From NCBI GenBank assembly GCA_023229165.1, contig JALNZQ010000101.1:1-9030 (forward strand): a DNA stretch of 9,030 nt. Direction: 5' to 3'. Of the stretch, positions 5,064 through 9,030 are shown one piece after another (position 1 is the stretch's first letter; the number at the start of each line of letters is the position of its first letter). This DNA comes from Methanothrix sp. (GTDB lineage: Archaea; Halobacteriota; Methanosarcinia; Methanotrichales; Methanotrichaceae). The notes beneath the pieces are model-generated. The model saw only the letters and a list, made by a program, of their open reading frames with translations. It did not search any database and was not told where the DNA came from. A program made the position numbers and the translations under genes.

Positions 5064-6311
5064 TTACACCGTGATGGGCGTGGAGAAAGACATCTCTTTG
5101 GCCAGAGGCCTCTTCATGAGCGAGCGGATATCTTCCGGACTTTTTGCATTTGCGACGGTCCACATGAGCTTGACCAGGGCCACCTCTGGCAGCATGTCCT
5201 CGCCCTCAATTGCTCCGCCGTCCAGCATGTCGCGTCCTGTATCGTATACCCGATCGCATATTCTGCCCCGCAGGCATTGCGAAGTAACCACCACGGGAAT
5301 ATTCTCCTCTGTGGCCCTCTTGATGCCCTCTATCCAGTCGGATGCCACGTGACCCAAGCCCGTCCCCTCCAGTACGATGCCGCGATAGCCCTTATCGATG
5401 TAGTAGTTCAAGACCTCCGGCGAAGATCCGGGCGTGTACTTGACCAGGGCGCATTTGGGCTCAAGCCTGTCCATAACTTCCAGCTCCACCTCGCCTCGCC
5501 GCCGGTAAGGCTGGAAGGTCTGAATCTTTCTGGTGAGATAGTCCACCTTTCCAAGCGGCACCTGGTTTATGCTCTGGAAGGCGTCCCGGCGAGAGGTATG
5601 CATCTTTCGCACCCTTGTCCCGCGGTGAATGGTGCAGTAGTCGTCGCTGGTTGTGCCGTGCATCACCACGCAGACCTCGGCAATGTCGCTGATGGCAACG
5701 CTTGCCGCGCAGACTGCATTCATGGAGGCATCGCTGCTGGGCCGGTCGGAGCTCCTCTGCGAGCCGACCAAGACTACTGGCACCGGCGTCTTCAGCATAA
5801 AGGAGAGCGCCGCCGCGGTGTACATCATGGTATCCGTGCCGTGGGTTATGATCACGCCCTCTGCGCCTGCACAGATCTCCTCCGCCACAGACTCTGCGAG
5901 CTTTATCCAGTATTCTGCGCGCATGTTCTCGCTCAAGATCTGATAGATGACGCGGGCACGGTAGTTGGCGATCTCCTCCAGCTCCGGTATGGCGGATATA
6001 ATCTCGCCTGCGGAAAACTGGCTGGTGACGGCTCCCGTGCGATAATCGACCTTGCTGGCAATGGTTCCGCCAGTGGATAGAATGGAAACCTGAGGGAGGC
6101 CCGCTCTCACCTGCAAAGGCCGGGTCTTGTGCAGTGGCTGGCTTTCCGGGTGTTTTTGCAGGAGCGTTAGCTCACACTTAGCGGCACACAGGCCGATATT
6201 GTAGCCGTTGTCCAGCTTTATGACCAGGTATCCTTCGCGCCGGGAAGGCATGAGCACGCCCTCAAGGGATGTGCCGTTCCTCTTTACGGAGATTCTGTCT
6301 CCCAGATCCAT
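5064..6311 (-). CDS. gatD: Glu-tRNA(Gln) amidotransferase subunit GatD
   Basis: GatD is the asparaginase-like subunit that releases ammonia from Asn or Gln; with GatE it converts Glu-tRNA(Gln) to Gln-tRNA(Gln) in archaea, which commonly lack a glutaminyl-tRNA synthetase. The 415-residue protein has the small N-terminal barrel domain (about 1-50, GDRISVKRNGTSLEGVLMPS), a linker, then the asparaginase core. Catalytic residues are visible: T83 in STGGTIAS, T159 and D160 in THGTDTMMY, and K236 in RVRKMHTSRRDAF. Their spacing equals that of the M. thermautotrophicus enzyme (T101, T177, D178, K254 from memory). The C-terminal domain contains GIVLEGTGLGHV (311-322) and VTSQCLRGR (342-350). The ATG at 6311 has GGTGA 7 bases upstream. 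gatE is not in the window, so the partner is encoded elsewhere. Confidence 0.96.
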   Translation of the reverse strand: MDLGDRISVKRNGTSLEGVLMPSRREGYLVIKLDNGYNIGLCAAKCELTLLQKHPESQPLHKTRPLQVRAGLPQVSILSTGGTIASKVDYRTGAVTSQFSAGEIISAIPELEEIANYRARVIYQILSENMRAEYWIKLAESVAEEICAGAEGVIITHGTDTMMYTAAALSFMLKTPVPVVLVGSQRSSDRPSSDASMNAVCAASVAISDIAEVCVVMHGTTSDDYCTIHRGTRVRKMHTSRRDAFQSINQVPLGKVDYLTRKIQTFQPYRRRGEVELEVMDRLEPKCALVKYTPGSSPEVLNYYIDKGYRGIVLEGTGLGHVASDWIEGIKRATEENIPVVVTSQCLRGRICDRVYDTGRDMLDGGAIEGEDMLPEVALVKLMWTVANAKSPEDIRSLMKRPLAKEMSFSTPITV

Positions 6312-6360
6312 TTTTGTCTCACCAGATCCACATTTACTCCTGCTACTCTATGCTAGGCAT

Positions 6361-6370
6361 CTAAAAACAT
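6361..6370 (-). promoter_or_regulatory. possible TATA box for gatD
   Basis: The minus strand reads ATGTTTTTAG, a weak T/A-rich element about 55 bases upstream of the gatD ATG in the divergent gap with the methyltransferase gene. It would give a leader of about 30 bases including the GGTGA site. It is a weak match and only a candidate. Confidence 0.3.
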
Positions 6371-6407
6371 TGCCCTTGAGTTAAGATGGCCTAAAAGATC
6401 AATAAAG

Positions 6408-6418
6408 GGCTTTTATCT
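6408..6418 (+). promoter_or_regulatory. possible TATA box for the methyltransferase gene
   Basis: GGCTTTTATCT resembles an archaeal box A (CTTTTAT), with an AATAAAG stretch before it. Initiation near 6437-6440 would give a leader of only about 12-15 bases in front of the ATG at 6452, still including AGAGG. Confidence 0.4.
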
Positions 6419-6451
6419 CAAGAGGGAGTTTTACTGTAGAGGATGTTAGTG

Positions 6452-7240
6452 ATGCACAAATGGGACCCCAAAGTGTATGAGAAGAGTTCCTGCGCCCAGC
6501 AGAGATGGGCGCAGGAACTTCTATCCAAGATCTCAATCAGAGGAGATGAACGGATACTCGATATCGGATGTGGAGATGGCAAAATCACAGCGGAGATTGC
6601 AGCCCTCGTCCCCAGGGGATCTGTCTTGGGCCTCGATAATTCCGAGGAGATGTTGAGCTTTGCTGGGCTTCGGTTTCCGCCTTTGAGCTGGCCTAACCTT
6701 GTCTTCAAATATGGAGACGCTTCGGATTTAAAGTACGAAGATGAGTTCGATCTCGTTCTCTCGTTTGCATGCCTCCATTGGGTGCAGGATCATGGACCGG
6801 TTCTGGAAGGGATCAAATGCAGCCTCAAGAACGATGGTAAGGTTTTGATGCAGTTTGGAGGCAGGGGCAATGCTGCCGCGATCCTGGAGGTTGTAGATGG
6901 GCTCATTTCTGAGAAGAAATGGTCTGGGTACTTCGAAGGTTTCAGGTTTCCTTATGGCTTCTTCGGCCCTGATGAGTATCGGACCTGGCTTGAACGTGCA
7001 GGCTTGAGCGCCTTGAGGGTTGAACTGGTAGCAAAGGATATGGTCCAGAGGGGACGAGAGGGTTTGATCTCCTGGTTCAAGACCACATGGCTGCCATATA
7101 TCGAAAAAGTACCCGCGGATTTGCGAATGGATTTTATTTACGAGGTGGTTGATCGGTATATCCGGATACATCCGCTCGATGACGAGGGAAATGTTCATGT
7201 CGGGATGGTAAGGCTGGAAGTGGAAGCCGAAAAGATATGA
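6452..7240 (+). CDS. class I SAM-dependent methyltransferase (trans-aconitate methyltransferase-like)
   Basis: A 262-residue Rossmann-fold methyltransferase. The N-terminus MHKWDPKVYEKSSCAQQRWA matches the W-x-P-x-x-Y opening typical of the Tam-like and biotin-synthesis BioC-like group. Motif I is ILDIGCGDG (35-43). GLDNSEEM (59-66 region) supplies the acidic residue that holds the SAM ribose. GDASDL (88-93) is the adenine-contact segment, and FDLVLSFACLHWV (99-111) forms the post-II strand. The C-terminal 130 residues should bind the acceptor, whose identity cannot be read. Starts at ATG 6443 or 6452 are possible; I favour 6452 because AGAGG lies 9 bases upstream and the family N-terminus begins there. 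A perfect 14-bp inverted repeat covers codons 12-23. The diphosphatase gene follows after 22 bases, probably in one operon. Confidence 0.9.
   Translation: MHKWDPKVYEKSSCAQQRWAQELLSKISIRGDERILDIGCGDGKITAEIAALVPRGSVLGLDNSEEMLSFAGLRFPPLSWPNLVFKYGDASDLKYEDEFDLVLSFACLHWVQDHGPVLEGIKCSLKNDGKVLMQFGGRGNAAAILEVVDGLISEKKWSGYFEGFRFPYGFFGPDEYRTWLERAGLSALRVELVAKDMVQRGREGLISWFKTTWLPYIEKVPADLRMDFIYEVVDRYIRIHPLDDEGNVHVGMVRLEVEAEKI
6485..6519 (+). repeat. perfect 14-bp inverted repeat (hairpin) inside the methyltransferase gene
   Basis: Left arm 6485-6498 (AGTTCCTGCGCCCA) and right arm 6506-6519 (TGGGCGCAGGAACT) are exact reverse complements around the 7-base loop GCAGAGA, and one further G-U pair (6484/6520) is possible in RNA. 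The stem is G/C-rich and starts 34 bases after the chosen ATG. It is coding sequence for SSCAQQRWAQEL. Such a stem in the mRNA could slow the ribosome or serve as a protein-binding or processing site. Confidence 0.9.
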
Positions 7241-7262
7241 AGAACGGTTTGCGGGAGAAGAA

Positions 7263-7796
7263 ATGATCAATTTTGTTACCAGCAATAAGGGAAAGCACAT
7301 TGAAGCGCAGGCAATCTTAGGGGACCTCGTGCAAAAGGACATCGGCTATGTAGAGATACAGGCAGACACTTTAGAAGAGGTGGCTCTTTATGGCATGAAA
7401 GAGGTCGCGGCCCGGTTGCAGGGGCCGGTGATGCTTGAGGATGCGGGCCTTTTCGTAGAAGCTCTGCAGGGTTTTCCGGGCGTTTATTCTGCGTATGTGC
7501 AAAAGACCATAGGCAATGCCGGGATACTGCGGCTCATGGAAGGCCAGGAGAATCGATTAGCCTATTTCAAATCGGTGGTCGCCTTCGCTGAGCCAGGCCT
7601 GGGGACAGTGATGTTCTCAGGAGAGGTACACGGGCAGATCGGCTTTGAGCCGCGGGGCAAGAAGGGCTTTGGCTATGATCCCATTTTTTATGTGGGCGAT
7701 GAGAGTCTGGCGGAGATGGATCTGGAGAAGAAGAACCAAATCTCTCATCGCGCCGGATCCATGCGGGCTCTAAAAAAATGGCTGGACAGCCGCTAA
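7263..7796 (+). CDS. rdgB: XTP/dITP diphosphatase (RdgB/HAM1 family)
   Basis: House-cleaning pyrophosphatase that hydrolyses deaminated purine nucleotides (XTP, ITP, dITP) to monophosphates, so that they are not built into DNA or RNA. The 177-residue protein shows all main family motifs: TSNKGK (6-11), LEDAGLFVEAL (58-68, catalytic D60), GFPGVYSAYV (70-79), GFGYDPIF (135-142) and KKNQISHRAGSMRAL (156-170). The length is normal for an archaeal member. The ATG at 7263 has GGGAG 5 bases upstream. It begins 22 bases after the methyltransferase stop on the same strand with no promoter in between, so the two are likely co-transcribed. A T8 run right after the stop marks the end of the unit. Confidence 0.95.
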   Translation: MINFVTSNKGKHIEAQAILGDLVQKDIGYVEIQADTLEEVALYGMKEVAARLQGPVMLEDAGLFVEALQGFPGVYSAYVQKTIGNAGILRLMEGQENRLAYFKSVVAFAEPGLGTVMFSGEVHGQIGFEPRGKKGFGYDPIFYVGDESLAEMDLEKKNQISHRAGSMRALKKWLDSR

Positions 7797-7798
7797 AC

Positions 7799-7828
7799 TT
7801 TTTTTTATTTATCTTCTGCCCGGCTTTT
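7799..7828 (+). terminator. T-rich archaeal terminator after the diphosphatase gene
   Basis: A run of eight T (7799-7806), then ATTTATCTT and a second T5 run near 7825, beginning two bases after the TAA. No strong stem precedes it, which fits archaeal poly-T termination. Confidence 0.7.
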
Positions 7829-7866
7829 TCGACCCATGATCGAACGCAAATTCTGCGGCGTCACAT

Positions 7867-7878
7867 AAATTTATATAG
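7867..7878 (+). promoter_or_regulatory. strong archaeal TATA box
   Basis: AAATTTATATAG is close to the ideal box A (TTTATATA at 7870-7877). Its centre is about 26 bases upstream of the ATG at 7900, so it should drive a transcript starting at or just before that codon and running through the 8013-8156 ORF. Confidence 0.65.
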
Positions 7879-7899
7879 TAAAAATATACCGCTATTGTT

Positions 7900-7953
7900 A
7901 TGAAGTATATTGATGCCAGTGATTGGCAGAAATATAATGTTAAACTCATATGA
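7900..7953 (+). CDS. possible leaderless 17-residue ORF (MKYIDASDWQKYNVKLI)
   Basis: An ATG at the predicted transcription start of the TATA box at 7867-7878 opens 17 codons ending in TGA. The peptide has no recognisable motif. It may be a leader peptide, the remnant of a gene, or chance inside an untranslated or noncoding transcript. It precedes the 8013 ORF by 59 bases. Confidence 0.3.
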   Translation: MKYIDASDWQKYNVKLI

Positions 7954-7975
7954 ACGGATTAGATGGTCACAATCG

Positions 7976-7985
7976 TCTATATGAT
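7976..7985 (+). promoter_or_regulatory. possible second TATA box for the small membrane ORF
   Basis: TCTATATGAT is a TATA-like sequence whose centre lies about 32 bases upstream of the ATG at 8013. Transcription from it would yield a leader of a few bases. It competes with the stronger element at 7867-7878. Confidence 0.35.
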
Positions 7986-8012
7986 AACGGGACGTTTAGT
8001 TATATTTGAGAG

Positions 8013-8156
8013 ATGTTGATGATGGATTATATCTCGATTTCATTGGCGCTCGTGGGCTGTCTGGTCCTCTGGTGGTCGTTTCTGGCCGTTTCCGGATTGA
8101 AGAGAGCCACGCTATGCGATGAGAGCCGTTATCGAGTCTGTCAAAAAATGAAATGA
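8013..8156 (+). CDS. small single-span membrane peptide (47 residues)
   Basis: The frame reads MLMMDYISISLALVGCLVL, then WWSFLAVSGLKRATLCDES and RYRVCQKMK, ending in TGA. Residues about 6-28 form one clear membrane span with a WW pair. The tail is basic (K30, R31, R39, R41, K45, K47) with two cysteines, so the C-terminus is probably cytoplasmic. Three in-frame ATGs (8013, 8019, 8022) compete; GAGAG lies just before 8013. Many codons end in G or C, as in the neighbouring real genes, which argues for coding. The reading frame lies alone in a gap behind one or two TATA boxes. I do not recognise a family. It could be a regulatory micro-protein or a small accessory subunit; coding is probable rather than certain. 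Confidence 0.5.
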   Translation: MLMMDYISISLALVGCLVLWWSFLAVSGLKRATLCDESRYRVCQKMK

Positions 8157-8203
8157 CGGGTCCATCAATGAACTGAGACTTGCCTTTGCCGTGCAGGAAA
8201 GGC
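8142..8203 (-). terminator. possible terminator region of the 8212-8472 gene
   Basis: Downstream of the minus-strand stop at 8212 the strand first has a 6-bp inverted repeat (GCCTTT at 8182-8187 and AAAGGC at 8198-8203) and then a T-rich patch CATTTCATTTTTTGA around 8142-8156. The combination fits archaeal T-run termination, though the T-run lies inside the end of the small plus-strand ORF. Confidence 0.35.
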
Positions 8204-8211
8204 GACTGATT

Positions 8212-8472
8212 TCACGGCCGCTTCTTCTCCAGAGCGCAGCGCGGCAGCATCTTGTCATCAATAGCTTTAATGAAGGGCGCCTGGACGGCAGAAACATAGA
8301 CCTTACGCTCTCCTACTAATATTACGTGATCGCTCGCCTTAGGCGGGCTGATTCTGACCGAGAACATCAGGGGCCCTTCACAGGTGGTGGCGACGCGCAG
8401 GTCGGTAGAGCGGGCAAGGATGTACTTCTCCATCTCGGCTGTGATCTTGAGGGAAAGGGGTTTGTCCGACAT
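8212..8472 (-). CDS. 86-residue protein of unknown function
   Basis: A compact soluble protein: an N-terminal helix (KITAEMEKYILARSTDLRVA, residues 9-28), then TTCEGPLMFSVRISPPKAS (29-47), beta strands DHVILVGERKVYVSAVQAPF (48-67) and a C-terminal KAIDDKMLPRCALEKKRP. Two cysteines (C31, C79) are present, and there is no signal or membrane span. The strand pattern ending in V-x-V-S-A-V-Q-x-P-F-I and a late cysteine vaguely recalls A-type iron-sulfur carrier folds, but the C-G-C signature is missing, so I make no assignment. It looks like a conserved methanogen protein (inference). The ATG at 8472 is about 25 bases from a TATA-like element, so the mRNA is probably leaderless. It diverges from the RNase P gene. 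Confidence 0.8.
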   Translation of the reverse strand: MSDKPLSLKITAEMEKYILARSTDLRVATTCEGPLMFSVRISPPKASDHVILVGERKVYVSAVQAPFIKAIDDKMLPRCALEKKRP

Positions 8473-8489
8473 TGAAGGGCAGATCTCTC

Positions 8490-8500
8490 ACGCATATAGA
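8490..8500 (-). promoter_or_regulatory. TATA box for the 86-residue protein gene
   Basis: The minus strand reads TTCTATATGCG within ACGTATTTCTATATGCG. Its centre is about 25 bases from the ATG at 8472, predicting transcription to start at the start codon. Confidence 0.5.
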
Positions 8501-8530
8501 AATACGTTTTCTAGAACTCTATGATCAAAT

Positions 8531-8540
8531 AGTTTAATAA
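8531..8540 (+). promoter_or_regulatory. TATA box for the RNase P component 4 gene
   Basis: AGTTTAATAA, preceded by CAAAT, lies about 30 bases upstream of the GTG start. Initiation near 8560 would give a very short leader and would place the start close to or within the AAGGAG site at 8554-8559. Confidence 0.4.
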
Positions 8541-8565
8541 TCCCTATCTCTCCAAGGAGTAGCCC

Positions 8566-8928
8566 GTGAGACGGAGAAAGGACAGCCACAAAACCAGAGA
8601 TCTGGCCTTACAGCGCATGGAGAGGCTTTTTATGCTGGCAGCGATAGTGCACGCGGCCCACCCGGAGAGGAGCGACAGATATGTGCAGATCGCCAGGAAG
8701 ATTTGCACCCGCACCAGAGTCAGAATGCCCCGCCCGCTGAAAAGGCTATTTTGCAGACACTGCGGCAGCTTTCTCACTGCGGCAGCGACGAGGGTGAGGC
8801 TTCGCGAAGGCGTACTGACCACCACCTGCCTGTTATGCGGCGAGCAGATGAGACGCCCTTACCGTCCTCCAGGAAGGGCGGGCCCGAAAAATACCAGGAT
8901 CCCTGGTCTAATCGATGCTATCGGATGA
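8566..8928 (+). CDS. rnp4: ribonuclease P protein component 4 (Rpr2/Rpp21 family), GTG start
   Basis: Protein subunit of archaeal RNase P, which removes 5' leaders from pre-tRNAs. In characterised archaea this subunit pairs with Rnp1 (Rpp29) and binds the specificity domain of the RNase P RNA. The 120-residue, strongly basic protein has two N-terminal helices (about 9-32 and 34-50, DLALQRMERLFMLA and RYVQIARKICTRTRVRMP). A zinc ribbon with four cysteines follows (C63-x2-C66 in LFCRHCGSFL, C88-x2-C91 in TTCLLCGEQMRRPYR). The GTG start is backed by AAGGAG 6 bases upstream; no ATG in frame precedes the conserved N-terminus. The last 21 bases overlap the end of the convergent partial gene. Confidence 0.94.
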   Translation: MRRRKDSHKTRDLALQRMERLFMLAAIVHAAHPERSDRYVQIARKICTRTRVRMPRPLKRLFCRHCGSFLTAAATRVRLREGVLTTTCLLCGEQMRRPYRPPGRAGPKNTRIPGLIDAIG

Positions 8929-9030
8929 AGCCAAACCCAGTTGATCGTAGCCTATGTACTGCATTATATGATCTTTCTTGTCTCCGATCAGCTCTTTCTC
9001 GCGATCTAGTATCTCTTTTATCAGTATGGG
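8908..9030 (-). CDS. C-terminal end of an unidentified minus-strand gene (partial)
   Basis: From the window edge the minus strand stays open for 40 codons, ending in TAG at 8908-8910. The peptide is charged and helix-prone: PILIKEILDREKELIGDKK (first part), then DHIMQYIGYDQLGLASSDSID. The amphipathic E/K-rich composition looks like real coding sequence rather than chance, but no family can be named from this tail. It converges on the RNase P gene with a 21-base overlap. Confidence 0.5.
   Translation of the reverse strand, partial: PILIKEILDREKELIGDKKDHIMQYIGYDQLGLASSDSID

Larger units (their letters stand above)
7797..8211. other. 415-base stretch without a sizeable gene
   Basis: The stretch begins with the T-rich terminator. 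It holds a strong plus-strand TATA box (7867-7878), a 17-codon ORF that starts where transcription should begin (7900-7953), a second TATA-like element (7976-7985), a 47-codon ORF for a membrane peptide (8013-8156), and a short hairpin with a minus-strand T-run (8142-8203) behind the convergent gene. No tRNA, known RNA or mobile-element ends are recognisable. Confidence 0.6.

Noticed and set aside
4968..6080. A 370-codon plus-strand open frame across gatD
   Set aside because: It is fully antisense to gatD, whose catalytic motifs are intact. The translation is rich in His, Cys and Arg without any domain, as expected for an antisense frame in G/C-rich coding DNA.
6418..6708. Minus-strand frame opposite the methyltransferase start
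   Set aside because: It owes part of its sequence to the inverted repeat, which makes both strands read S-CA--WAQEL. It has no ribosome binding site or domain of its own.
7797..8012. Possible tRNA or structured small RNA gene in the gap
   Set aside because: No cloverleaf pattern, CCA end or conserved T-loop GTTCRANNC was found. An untranslated leader remains possible but is not shown.
8182..8203. 6-bp hairpin as an intrinsic terminator of the small plus-strand ORF
   Set aside because: No T-run follows it on the plus strand. It fits better, though weakly, with the minus-strand gene.

Overview
The window looks like a core-genome stretch of a methanogenic archaeon. Established families present are archaeal L10e (uL16), archaeal initiation factor 2 beta, GatD (the archaea-specific Glu-tRNA(Gln) amidotransferase subunit), RNase P component 4, an FmdE-family protein and two coenzyme F420 biosynthesis enzymes (CofC, CofE). 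Upstream regions carry archaeal TATA boxes, and several of them predict leaderless or very short-leader transcripts. Methanosarcinia, possibly Methanothrix (Methanotrichaceae), is my best guess from protein similarity recalled from memory. It is an inference, not a database result.

Layout. Positions 1-906 (minus) hold two secreted proteins in tandem: one cut by the window edge, the other a two-domain beta-rich repeat protein. Positions 1017-1595 (minus) encode a stand-alone FmdE-family protein with a C-terminal zinc ribbon. It diverges from a four-helix membrane protein (1789-2181, plus), and a 16-bp palindrome lies between their promoters. Positions 2123-4986 (minus) form a tightly packed run, read in the order L10e, aIF2beta-TRAM, a 77-residue unknown, CofE, CofC. 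Gaps are 13, 0, 1 and 45 bases, so this is almost certainly one operon joining translation genes with F420 synthesis. GatD (5064-6311, minus) lies upstream in the same direction, but a TATA box and an inverted repeat separate it from L10e.

Positions 6452-7796 (plus) are a two-gene unit: a class I SAM methyltransferase and an XTP/dITP diphosphatase, followed by a T-rich terminator. Positions 7797-8211 hold no sizeable gene. They contain a strong promoter, a possible leaderless 17-codon ORF and a 47-codon ORF for a single-span membrane peptide. Positions 8212-8472 (minus) encode an 86-residue unknown that diverges from RNase P component 4 (8566-8928, plus). The last 120 bases are the 3' end of a minus-strand gene that converges on and slightly overlaps it.

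No mobile element, CRISPR array, tRNA, rRNA or obvious defence system is visible. The most unusual signals are a perfect 14-bp inverted repeat inside the methyltransferase coding sequence, operator-like palindromes in front of the FmdE-family gene and L10e, the unexplained 77-residue protein coupled to aIF2beta and cofE, and the small transcribed-looking region around 7870-8156.
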